In this document: positions 17,345-24,950 of the stretch, one piece after another
Layout: each line of letters opens with the position of its first letter
Numbering within the stretch: the stretch's first letter is position 1
DNA from: Acinetobacter sp. A2
GTDB lineage: Bacteria; Pseudomonadota; Gammaproteobacteria; Pseudomonadales; Moraxellaceae
DNA: 64,000 nucleotides
NCBI RefSeq assembly: GCF_012371325.1
Contig: NZ_JAAZQX010000006.1
Coordinates: 38,169 to 102,168 of the forward strand
Direction of reading: 5' to 3'
Position numbers and translations under genes: made by a program
Notes under the pieces: model-generated
What the model was told of the DNA's origin: nothing
Database searches by the model: none
What the model saw: the letters and a program-made list of their open reading frames with translations, nothing else

Positions 17345-18028
17345 TTAACCATCTACCCAAACACCATCTTGCATGTGCAAAATGGTATCGGCAGATTTCG
17401 CCAACTCTTCATCATGGGTCACAATCAACATCGCCATGTTCATTTCACTACGCAATTCGCGCAGAAGTTCAAACACTTTGACTGCAGTTTTACGGTCTAA
17501 ATTACCTGTGGGTTCATCGGCAAGCATCAGTGCAGGTTTGGTGACCAAAGCACGTGCTAAGGCAACACGCTGACGTTCCCCACCCGACAATTCGCCAGGT
17601 TTATGGGTTAAACGATGTGATAAACCGACACGTTCTAGCAAGTATTCTGCCTGTGCTTTCACTTCTTTAAATTGCGTACCTGCACGTAACATCAGCGGCA
17701 TTGCAACATTTTCTAACGCAGTAAACTCAGGCAGCAAATGGTGAAACTGATAGACAAAGCCTAAATACTGATTACGCAGATAACCACGCTCTGCTTCACC
17801 TAAATTATCAAAACGCTGCCCATTTAAAAATACCTCACCTGTACTTGGTCGATCTAAACCACCTAACACATGCAGCAAAGTACTTTTCCCTGAACCACTT
17901 GCACCCACAATCGACACAAACTGCCCTTGCTGTACCTGTAAATCTAATCCACGAATCACTTCTACAGTAGTTTTGCCATCGGTAAAGTGCTTAGAAACTT
18001 GTTTCGCTTCAAGAACAATTTTACTCAT
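17345..18028 (-). CDS. lolD: Lipoprotein-releasing ABC transporter, ATP-binding subunit
   Basis: A 227-residue ABC ATPase that powers release of outer-membrane lipoproteins from the inner membrane to LolA. Walker A GASGSGKST is at 42-50, the signature LSGGERQRVALARAL near residue 140 and Walker B ALMLADEPTGNLD near 165, with the LolD/MacB-type GNLD ending. The start at MSKIVLEAK (18028) overlaps the end of the permease gene by 8 nt. A longer frame start at 18064 would run deeper into the permease gene. Only one permease gene is adjacent. Confidence 0.95.
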   Translation of the reverse strand: MSKIVLEAKQVSKHFTDGKTTVEVIRGLDLQVQQGQFVSIVGASGSGKSTLLHVLGGLDRPSTGEVFLNGQRFDNLGEAERGYLRNQYLGFVYQFHHLLPEFTALENVAMPLMLRAGTQFKEVKAQAEYLLERVGLSHRLTHKPGELSGGERQRVALARALVTKPALMLADEPTGNLDRKTAVKVFELLRELRSEMNMAMLIVTHDEELAKSADTILHMQDGVWVDG

Positions 18029-19256
18029 AACGCAATGCCTCTGCAGGTTGAATTTTTGCTGCACGTAACGCAGGGTAAATGGTTGCCAAGAAACTTAAAA
18101 TTAACGACAGACTTACAATCACCACCACATCTTGCCATCTTAAATATGAAGGTAAGTAGTTGATAAAGTAAGCATCAAACAAGTTAAGCCCAAAAAGATT
18201 ATTCAGCCATGCAATAAAGCCACTAATGCTTGAAGCAAAAATAATACCCAAAATTGCTCCTGACACGGTGCCAATCACCCCAATGACAGTCCCTTGCACC
18301 ATAAAGATTTTAGTAATGGTACTTGGCGATGCCCCCAAGGTTCTTAAAATTGCAATATCTGACTTTTTATCAGTCACGACCATAACCAATGAAGACACAA
18401 TATTAAAAGCAGCCACCAAAACAATCAGGAATAACAACAGGCTGACCATCGCCTTTTCCATTTGAATGGCACTGAATAAATTACCGTGGGTATAGGTCCA
18501 GTCCGAAGCATAGAAGTTCGCTGGCAAATCTTGTACGATGTCTTGAGACACTTGTGGCGCAGCAAAAATATCATCCAGTTTTAAACGCACACCTTGTGCA
18601 CCATCGGGTAAACGCAACAGAGTAGATGCATCATTCAAGGCAATATAGCCCATCATTGAATCAACTTCTGCGCCAATACTAAAAATACCCACCACTTTAA
18701 AACGCTTAAAGCGTGGTACTACACCTGCTGGTGAAGGTGTCGCTTCAGGCAAAACCAGTGTGATATTGTCATTTAAACCTAAGCCTAAGGCATCGGTCAT
18801 TTGTTTGCCTAAGACAATACCAAACTCACCTTTTTTAAGATTATCGATACTGCCTGCAACCATATGGTTTTGAATAATCGAAACTTTCTTTTCGTATTCG
18901 GGTTCAATCCCCGTCACCATAATGCCCGAAACCTGACCTTGCGCAGTTAACATGCCTTGTAATTGGGTAAATGGAGCAGCCCCAACTACATGCTTATGCT
19001 GCTCAACTTTCGTTGCAAGTTCTGGCCAATTTGTTAAAATTTGTGTTGATGAAACAGTGGCTTGAGGTATCATTCCCAAGACACGATTTTTTAACTCGCG
19101 ATCAAAACCATTCATCACCGAAAGTACGGTAATGAGGACGGCAACACCCAAAGTTAGACCGATCATTGAAACTAAGGCAATAAAAGAAATAAAGTGGTTA
19201 CTGCGCCGTGCGCGCGTATATCTCAACCCTATATATAGCGAGATTGGTTTAAACAT
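18021..19256 (-). CDS. Lipoprotein-releasing ABC transporter permease (LolC/LolE family, LolF type)
   Basis: A 411-residue permease with the LolC/E layout. One N-terminal helix (about 25-45) is followed by a large periplasmic domain to about residue 260. Three C-terminal helices follow (residues about 270-400), with the FtsX-type core ILRTLGASPSTITKIFMVQG. The N-terminus FKPISLYIGLRYTRARR is typical. Only one permease sits next to lolD, which fits the LolDF arrangement reported for Acinetobacter and Francisella, in which one protein replaces LolC and LolE. An alternative ATG at 19280 is possible. The divergent PilZ gene begins only 25 bp away (1 bp for the longer start). Confidence 0.9.
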   Translation of the reverse strand: MFKPISLYIGLRYTRARRSNHFISFIALVSMIGLTLGVAVLITVLSVMNGFDRELKNRVLGMIPQATVSSTQILTNWPELATKVEQHKHVVGAAPFTQLQGMLTAQGQVSGIMVTGIEPEYEKKVSIIQNHMVAGSIDNLKKGEFGIVLGKQMTDALGLGLNDNITLVLPEATPSPAGVVPRFKRFKVVGIFSIGAEVDSMMGYIALNDASTLLRLPDGAQGVRLKLDDIFAAPQVSQDIVQDLPANFYASDWTYTHGNLFSAIQMEKAMVSLLLFLIVLVAAFNIVSSLVMVVTDKKSDIAILRTLGASPSTITKIFMVQGTVIGVIGTVSGAILGIIFASSISGFIAWLNNLFGLNLFDAYFINYLPSYLRWQDVVVIVSLSLILSFLATIYPALRAAKIQPAEALRYE

Positions 19257-19281
19257 ACCATCTAGTCCGAGGTAATACATT

Positions 19282-19854
19282 ATGGAAAATTTACAGCATC
19301 AAAGTGTCCCGTCCGAACGTCGTGTAATGTCACGAATTGATGCTGCCTTAAGAATCAATTATCAGATCATTTCAGACGATGTTGCCTTAAATGACCCTTA
19401 CGATCCTAATTTTGTTTTACCGCGTTATTTTCTACTACTCGCAGAATTAGATCAATTTGATCATGCCCTAAACTACGAATTAGAACAATTAACTGAAAAA
19501 GATCAACAAATTGCTCGAATCTTATCCTTATTCAACCAAAAATTAAACCTTATTACGGGGTCTTTGTACGATGCAATTGTACAAAGCATGTTACCTGTGC
19601 CTGAACAGGTCAATTTTTCAGAAAGTGGTTTGAGCTTTTATAGTGACCGTGAATTAAATTCGGGCAGTTATATTCATGTCACGCTCAGCCATCCTGAAAA
19701 TTTCTTTCATATCGCGGCAACTGCCCAAGTGGTGTATAGCCGTGAGGAAGAAAATGGCCAATATCGCACAGGTGCGTATTTTATTACCTTACACCCTCAA
19801 GACCGCGTCAAACTTACCGAAGCTGTCGCAATAAAACAAGGTAAAGATATCTGA
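19282..19854 (+). CDS. PilZ-domain protein, putative c-di-GMP effector
   Basis: A 190-residue cytosolic protein with split PilZ-type motifs. R14-x3-R18 is in RRVMSR, and N111-F-S-x-x-G116 in NFSESGLSFY matches the [D/N]xSxxG half. Between them lies a predicted helical stretch (about 48-105, including ELEQLTEKDQQIARILSLF) that is not part of a minimal PilZ fold and recalls the helix-containing PilZ variants. The C-terminus supplies beta strands (YIHVTLSHPENFFHIAATAQ, YRTGAYFITL). Ligand binding is inferred. The ATG lies within 1-25 bp of the divergent Lol permease start, so its promoter must overlap that gene. Confidence 0.78.
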   Translation: MENLQHQSVPSERRVMSRIDAALRINYQIISDDVALNDPYDPNFVLPRYFLLLAELDQFDHALNYELEQLTEKDQQIARILSLFNQKLNLITGSLYDAIVQSMLPVPEQVNFSESGLSFYSDRELNSGSYIHVTLSHPENFFHIAATAQVVYSREEENGQYRTGAYFITLHPQDRVKLTEAVAIKQGKDI

Positions 19855-19921
19855 GTAAAGCCTAACAAAATACAATTAAAAAGAAAGTGACTTTCAAATT
19901 CTATGTAGCTTTAAGCCTTGT

Positions 19922-20839
19922 TTAAGATGGTGATGATGATTTTATTTTTTGTGCCAAGCTGCGGCTAGTTTTTAAATCACGATAAAAATACAGGAATAAG
20001 CCTAACAACAATACCGATGCCCCCACAAAAACCATCATGGACAATGCTTCCTGATTAAACAATGCGCCAATCAATAAAGCCAGCATGGGCGTCATCACCG
20101 TTGTTAGCGATAAAGTGGTGGCCTGAATATTTTGCACCAACTTAAAATAACAGAACATGGCGATGAGTGAAGCCATGATCACGGTATAGAGCAAAGCGGC
20201 CATAGATTTCAAACTTGGCCAAGCTGTCGGAACATCTTGCCAAATAAAAGGCACAATACATAGGGCTGCAATAGTAGACACTAAAATTGAGCCTGTGGCT
20301 TGTGCAACAGGTTCAATCTTTGCATTGACCTTTTTAACCCAGAAAATGGACATCGCATAAGTCAGTACACTCAACAGCATTAAAGCAATCCCGACAGGGT
20401 GCACATGCTGCGTTTCTCCACCAAAACAAATAATGCCCAATCCAGTAATAGACACTAGCATACCCAACCACTGCAAACGTGCCAAATGCTGCTGAAATAC
20501 AAAGCGACCAATCAAGCCTGCCATAATTGGCGCAAGTCCAAACATTAAAGCAATAATGCCCGAGCTTAAATAAGCTGTGGCAATGTAGGTAAAAATTTGC
20601 GAGCCAATTAAACTAAACGAGCCAGCTAAATAGCTGTGCCATGCCTGTGCATGACATGGAAAATGTACTTTGAATAGCAACAATAAAGTCACCGCCATGG
20701 GCAATGCTAGAAAGAACCGTAGCACCAATGCCCACAGCACGGGTAAATCCGACACACTCCACACAATCGCCAAAGGTGTCGTTGCCCAAATGAAAACCAA
20801 TCCTGCATAGGTCATCATAATATTGGTTTTAGATGGCAT
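19922..20839 (-). CDS. EamA/DMT-family transporter
   Basis: A 305-residue inner-membrane protein with ten predicted helices in two repeats of five, the drug/metabolite transporter layout. EamA hallmarks are the first-helix YAGLVFIWATTPLAIVW, the repeat-end ALMFGLAPIMAGLIGRF with conserved Pro, and its second-half counterpart SLTTVMTPMLALLIGALF. It presumably exports a metabolite or amino acid; the substrate is unknown. It lies 12 nt downstream of the UPF0178 gene and both are probably one transcript. Confidence 0.87.
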   Translation of the reverse strand: MPSKTNIMMTYAGLVFIWATTPLAIVWSVSDLPVLWALVLRFFLALPMAVTLLLLFKVHFPCHAQAWHSYLAGSFSLIGSQIFTYIATAYLSSGIIALMFGLAPIMAGLIGRFVFQQHLARLQWLGMLVSITGLGIICFGGETQHVHPVGIALMLLSVLTYAMSIFWVKKVNAKIEPVAQATGSILVSTIAALCIVPFIWQDVPTAWPSLKSMAALLYTVIMASLIAMFCYFKLVQNIQATTLSLTTVMTPMLALLIGALFNQEALSMMVFVGASVLLLGLFLYFYRDLKTSRSLAQKIKSSSPS

Positions 20840-20851
20840 ATCGGGCTCGTA

Positions 20852-21334
20852 TTAAGCAGTTTTACGTTTTTGCTTTTGAATGGTTTGGTCTAAGCTACTG
20901 GAAAACTCACGTTTATCTCGTTCTGAAATGGGTGCAGGTCCACCTGTTTGTACCCCCGCACCACGTAAGGTATCCATAAAATCACGCAAATGCAGCCGTG
21001 CTTTCACATTGGCTACCGTATACACTTCACCGCGTGGATGAATCGCAATTCCACCCTTCTCAATCACCTGAGCTGCAAGTGGAATATCCTGAGTGATCAC
21101 AATGTCATGCGCTTTCATGCGGTCTACAATTTCCTGATCAGCTGCATCTGCACCATGCATGACCTGAATGGAATTGATGCGTACCGAAGGCGTGATGCCC
21201 ACAGATTGATTGGCAACAAAGGTAACTTCTAGCTGATAACGATCTGAAGCACGTAGAATCACTTCTCTCAGAATTTTAGGCAATGCATCCGCATCGACCC
21301 AAAGTTTAAATGGCAGCACAGTACAACCCATCAC
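20852..21334 (-). CDS. YaiI/YqxD family (UPF0178, DUF188) protein
   Basis: A 160-residue protein of the UPF0178 family. The conserved N-terminal [11 protein letters not shown] and central [21 protein letters not shown] resemble PIN-like nuclease folds with clustered Asp residues. HPRGEVYT and [15 protein letters not shown] are the other family blocks. The biochemical role is not established. The start could be 21334 or the adjacent Met codon. It is the first gene of a two-gene unit with the EamA transporter. Confidence 0.87.
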   Translation of the reverse strand: MMGCTVLPFKLWVDADALPKILREVILRASDRYQLEVTFVANQSVGITPSVRINSIQVMHGADAADQEIVDRMKAHDIVITQDIPLAAQVIEKGGIAIHPRGEVYTVANVKARLHLRDFMDTLRGAGVQTGGPAPISERDKREFSSSLDQTIQKQKRKTA

Positions 21335-21571
21335 AATAATATTGAACTAGTGTATCAAACTCACTGCAATACAGCCTGTTTTAAAATTTCAAATTATGCA
21401 GATGAAAGCATCCTGCCGACTATTTTTCATTACGATCTCAAATCGCTTTAGCTGATGTTAAATATATCGATGATCCCCTACATTTCTGTGAAATTTCAGC
21501 CAAAGACTTGAAAAATCAAAATAACCCTCGATCTAATAGTAAAGAACAGAACCCAACATCTAAAAGTGCTT

Positions 21572-22504
21572 ATGAACAATCAAAATAGACCAGAAATCAT
21601 CCGCATTGAAGATCAAAACTTCGGTAGCCATGTAGAACATTGGAATTTACTGACGGATGAACCCTGCACTGAAGTTCCAAAATGGTTAGGGCTGGCTCTA
21701 GATGCTCCAATTATGCCAATGGGTTTATGTCGCCAAGAATCAGAAATGGATCCTGCAACTTGGCTCATTCAAGGGCCAAGCAAACAAGCGGTACAGTTGG
21801 CGCAAGTAATTGCTGTTGAAAATAATAAACCACAAGCTGTTAAAATAGCTTTTCCGTGTTTTGAAAGTCCATACAAAGTCGAAGCCAAAATTGAACGTAT
21901 AATTTGCTGTAAATCGAATACCCAAGCGGTGCTTAGACTCAATTTAGGCAATAACAGTATTGTATATGCCTTTGATAGTCTCTATAGCGTAAACCACCAG
22001 CAATACCAAAAAGACCAAAGCTATTGGGTACATTTAAATGCATGGGCATACGAACTGGAAACCGTGGCCGAAGGTGAACAATTAGTGGTAGATGATCCTG
22101 CTTCAATCAAACACCACCGTGCCTTAAATGATATTTTGGCTGCCAATGATGGCGTTGCACCACCAAATTTGCAGGAACAAATTGATGCATGGCAGCCCAA
22201 ATCTGAAGATGATCAGGCACCTGTCACCGTCGATTTTTCTAAAATGGTGGCATATTTATATGGTGAAAATATTGGTCAGGAAGATGAAGCATGGTTTCAG
22301 GGCAACGTGGTTGGCAAAACCAGTTTTGAATTCATGAATCAAAACTATACTGTTTATGATGTCACCCTGATTCATGATGAAAATCAGCCTGCTATTTTGA
22401 TTCGTATTGCGACTAAAAACCCTGCCCATCAAAATTTTGAAATTGGACAATACATTCGTGGCAACATCTGGATTCAAGCCTACATTCACAATAAAAAACA
22501 GTAA
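21572..22504 (+). CDS. Hypothetical protein, 310 aa
   Basis: I do not recognise this protein. It is soluble and acidic, without a signal peptide or transmembrane segment. It contains MGLCRQESEMDPATWLIQGP near residue 50 and two regions of similar flavour that end in beta-rich W/Y motifs (YWVHLNAWAYELE near 155; GQYIRGNIWIQAYI at the C-terminus), which may indicate two related domains. I use the ATG at 21572 rather than the GTG at 21566. A strong terminator follows its stop by 20 nt, so it is a single-gene unit. It is plausibly a conserved Acinetobacter protein, but no function can be offered. Confidence 0.7.
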   Translation: MNNQNRPEIIRIEDQNFGSHVEHWNLLTDEPCTEVPKWLGLALDAPIMPMGLCRQESEMDPATWLIQGPSKQAVQLAQVIAVENNKPQAVKIAFPCFESPYKVEAKIERIICCKSNTQAVLRLNLGNNSIVYAFDSLYSVNHQQYQKDQSYWVHLNAWAYELETVAEGEQLVVDDPASIKHHRALNDILAANDGVAPPNLQEQIDAWQPKSEDDQAPVTVDFSKMVAYLYGENIGQEDEAWFQGNVVGKTSFEFMNQNYTVYDVTLIHDENQPAILIRIATKNPAHQNFEIGQYIRGNIWIQAYIHNKKQ

Positions 22505-22524
22505 GTTATTTATTTAACCTTTCT

Positions 22525-22568
22525 AATCGCCCATCGATACAATGTATCTAAAAGATGGGCGATTTTTT
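22525..22568 (+). terminator. Terminator with nested hairpin
   Basis: Long stem AATCGCCCATC / GATGGGCGATT followed by T6. The loop itself contains the small inverted repeat GATAC / GTATC. It terminates the 310-residue hypothetical gene. Confidence 0.85.
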
Positions 22569-22607
22569 ATTTTATTTAGGGTTAAATCGTTACCTCTATA
22601 AAAGAAT

Positions 22608-22726
22608 TGTGGATAAACTGCCGATTATTTAATCGTTTTAAATTCAAAATAGGCTCATTTATCCACAGTTTTAAATTTATTATAAATTCAAAAATCAACT
22701 CAATTTAAAATATAAGTTGTGGATAA
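22608..22726. promoter_or_regulatory. Cluster of three perfect DnaA boxes
   Basis: TTATCCACA, the high-affinity DnaA-box consensus, occurs at 22608-22616 (minus), 22659-22667 (plus) and 22718-22726 (minus). Spacing is about 50 and 59 bp in a very AT-rich, geneless stretch. A sequence at 22852-22864 fits the IHF consensus WATCAANNNNTTR. There is no dnaA, dnaN or other origin gene nearby, so this looks more like a DnaA-titration or reactivation site (datA/DARS-like) than the chromosomal origin. That reading is inference. Confidence 0.6.
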
Positions 22727-22924
22727 ATTATTTAAAATAGAATTACATCAAATAATCGCAAAGCCTTAAACAGCAAGGATTTGGAAAATCTACTGTAATT
22801 ATTTCAATATCGATACTTAAATCTGCTTAAAATAAAATTAGTACTTTATTTAATCAATTTTTTATGCTAAAAATATGGCTTACTACATATTTAACGATAA
22901 ATAGATCATCGGAAAATAATATCT

Positions 22925-23065
22925 ATGAAAATCGTGCAAGAAGAAAACTTACAGCATGTTGAACATCAGTTAGAGCAACGCTACCAACTCGATGCAATGT
23001 CTTGCCTATTTTTTGCATTAGGCATGCTGCTCTCTGCTTATGCTTTACACTATTTTGTTTTCTAA
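22925..23065 (+). CDS. Small membrane protein ORF, 46 aa
   Basis: An ATG-initiated frame of 46 codons. A charged N-terminal half (KIVQEENLQHVEHQLEQRYQ) leads into a single hydrophobic helix of about 20 residues (SCLFFALGMLLSAYALHYFV). No strong Shine-Dalgarno sequence is seen. It stands alone between the DnaA-box region and the convergent serC terminator. The amphipathic-then-hydrophobic design is what a real small membrane protein would show, but conservation was not tested. Confidence 0.5.
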   Translation: MKIVQEENLQHVEHQLEQRYQLDAMSCLFFALGMLLSAYALHYFVF

Positions 23066-23122
23066 TATCTAATGTTCTAAGTTGAATTCTCTAAACTGAA
23101 GCCAAATACTCACCTTCATTCC

Positions 23123-23154
23123 AAAAAAAACCCAGCTTTTCAGCTGGGTTTTTG
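23123..23154. terminator. Bidirectional terminator beside serC
   Basis: Stem AACCCAGCT / AGCTGGGTT with a TTTC loop, A-run on the left and T-run on the right. It lies 15 nt after the serC stop (minus) and 58 nt after the small ORF (plus). Confidence 0.85.
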
Positions 23155-23168
23155 CTTTCGCTGAGCAA

Positions 23169-24248
23169 TTAACCGTGACGTTTTGCAAAGTCATCCATAA
23201 AGTTCACGAGAGCTTGCACACCTTCTAATGGCACAGCATTATAAATACTTGCACGCATACCACCCACAGAACGGTGACCTGCCAAATTCAGTAAACGATT
23301 GTCTTCGGCTTCTTGCAAAAATGCTTTTTCAAGTGCTGCATCCGCTAACGTAAATGGCACATTCATGATTGAGCGGTTTGCTGTGTAAATTGGATTTGCA
23401 TAGAAGTCACTTGAATCGATATAGCCATACAACAATCTAGCTTTTTCCAAATTGGCTTGATGAATTTTATCCACACCACCATTTTGCAATAACCACTCAA
23501 ACACCAAACCAGATAAATACCATGCATAAGTTGCAGGAGTATTCACCATCGAATCATTTTTTGCTTGCGATGAATATTTCAAAATGCTTGGAATTTCTGG
23601 CTTAGCTTGATCAAGCAAGTCTTCACGTACAATGACGATGGTTAGACCCGCAGGGCCAATATTTTTTTGCGCACCCGCATAAATCAAACCAAATTTAGAT
23701 ACATCTAAAGGTGCAGATAAAATGCTTGATGAGAAATCGCATACCAATGGCTTATCTGTTTCAGGAATATTGGCAAACTGTAAACCACCAATGGTTTCGT
23801 TATCGGCATAATGCACATAAGCAGCATCGGCAGATAAATTCCATTGGCTTTGTTCACTAATGGCATGCTTGCCTTCAATTTGAATACCCGCTTCTACGAC
23901 ATTGATATCGCCATAGCGCTGTGCTTCTTTTAATGCTTTTTCAGACCAAATTCCTGTATGGATATAATCTGCTTTGTTGTTTTTACCCAACAAATTCAAC
24001 GGAATTGCAGAAAACTGCAACGATGCACCACCCTGTAAGAACAATACTTTGTAGTTCTCAGGAATATTCATTAAAGTGCGTAAATCTGCTTCAGCCTTTT
24101 CTGCAACAGCCACATAGTCTTTGCTACGATGGCTCATTTCCATAATGGAAAGTCCCTTGCCATGCCAATCCAGCATTTCAGCTTGGGCTTTTTCTAAAAC
24201 GGCTGTAGGTAATGCAGCAGGACCAGCACAGAAATTGTACGCGCGCAT
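23169..24248 (-). CDS. serC: Phosphoserine aminotransferase
   Basis: PLP enzyme converting 3-phosphohydroxypyruvate and glutamate to phosphoserine; it also serves pyridoxal phosphate synthesis. The 359-residue length is standard. The N-terminal NFCAGPAALPTAVLEKAQ, the FLQGGASLQFSAIPLNL segment, the PLP-lysine motif YAGAQKNIGPAG and the C-terminal GHRSVGGMRASIYNA are all characteristic. It has its own terminator and is a stand-alone unit. A TTATCCACA sequence at 23467-23475 inside the gene is a fourth match to the DnaA box, here simply in coding sequence. Confidence 0.97.
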   Translation of the reverse strand: MRAYNFCAGPAALPTAVLEKAQAEMLDWHGKGLSIMEMSHRSKDYVAVAEKAEADLRTLMNIPENYKVLFLQGGASLQFSAIPLNLLGKNNKADYIHTGIWSEKALKEAQRYGDINVVEAGIQIEGKHAISEQSQWNLSADAAYVHYADNETIGGLQFANIPETDKPLVCDFSSSILSAPLDVSKFGLIYAGAQKNIGPAGLTIVIVREDLLDQAKPEIPSILKYSSQAKNDSMVNTPATYAWYLSGLVFEWLLQNGGVDKIHQANLEKARLLYGYIDSSDFYANPIYTANRSIMNVPFTLADAALEKAFLQEAEDNRLLNLAGHRSVGGMRASIYNAVPLEGVQALVNFMDDFAKRHG

Positions 24249-24422
24249 GATTTTTCCTTATCTATGTGAAACACAATAAAATGATGGCATTTAACCACAT
24301 CTTGCCCTGACTTGCATAAAATTATTTCAATATCAAATGCCAGATGCAGTCATAAAATCAATCTTTCACAATATTTATTTGTAGCATTCTCAATTCATCA
24401 TAAAATTTCAGGATAGATCAGT

Positions 24423-24866
24423 TTACTCACCAAACACCTGAATATTTAAATTCCGAATTTTAGGTTGCTGCGTTGTAGTTGCTGAATTTGCTACAGCATC
24501 AAAACTTACATCGTATTGCACCAAGTTTTTAGGATAAGCAATTTCATAACTGATTTTATATTGCTTGCTCTGATTGGCTTGTTGCTCAATTTTCTTAGTC
24601 ATCAACGTGCGAGAACGCTCTGCATCTTTAGGAATAGACTTGGAAAACTTTTTCATGACCCGTTGATTGTCCTGAAAATACTGCTGCAACTCAGGCTCAA
24701 GATGTGTCAAAAACTGCTCATATTCACCATCACGTAATTGATCATAGGCAGCAAAGGCAACCTGTTGTTGTGCCGCCGTTGGTTCAGGCACCTGATCTTG
24801 TGATTGCTTACAGCCAACTAAACTCAGCATCGTTGCAGCAAAGATCAAAGCTACTTTTTTCTTCAT
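24423..24866 (-). CDS. Putative lipoprotein, 147 aa
   Basis: Starts MKKKVALIFAATML with a lipobox LSLVGC placing the lipidated Cys at residue 19. It is followed by a Gln/Pro/Glu-rich linker and a small alpha/beta domain (YDQLRDGEYEQFLTHLEPEL; the last part is beta-rich). The fold recalls small DUF4878-like periplasmic domains, but I cannot assign a family. I use the ATG at 24866, which has a GGA about 8 nt upstream and starts the signal peptide correctly. In-frame ATGs at 24878 and 24926 are less likely. It lies 84 nt downstream of gyrA on the same strand, with a hairpin between. Confidence 0.75.
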   Translation of the reverse strand: MKKKVALIFAATMLSLVGCKQSQDQVPEPTAAQQQVAFAAYDQLRDGEYEQFLTHLEPELQQYFQDNQRVMKKFSKSIPKDAERSRTLMTKKIEQQANQSKQYKISYEIAYPKNLVQYDVSFDAVANSATTTQQPKIRNLNIQVFGE

Positions 24867-24892
24867 CGTTGTTTCCATTTTGGCTCTGTAAG

Positions 24893-24918
24893 AATAAGGA
24901 CGCCGAAGCGCCCTTATT
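24893..24918 (-). terminator. Hairpin downstream of gyrA
   Basis: Stem AATAAGGxCGC / GCGxCCTTATT with one mismatch and a CGAA loop, 33 nt after the gyrA stop. The T-tract is weak, so partial read-through into the lipoprotein gene is possible. Confidence 0.5.
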
Positions 24919-24950
24919 TCTATCATTTTCTTTGCTCTTAATTGAATTAC

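Noticed and set aside
21430..21586. Stop-free stretch of about 50 codons before the 310-residue gene (contains SQIALADVKYIDDPLHF)
   Set aside because: No start codon or ribosome-binding site, and it overlaps the next gene in another frame. It could be a decayed gene end but nothing identifies it.
22600..22870. Chromosomal replication origin
   Set aside because: Three DnaA boxes are present but no dnaA, dnaN or other oriC neighbour is found, and no array of 13-mer repeats is seen. A regulatory DnaA-binding locus is the simpler reading.
23467..23475. Fourth TTATCCACA as part of the DnaA-box cluster
   Set aside because: It lies within the serC coding sequence about 740 bp away from the third box and beyond a terminator, so it is treated as coincidental.
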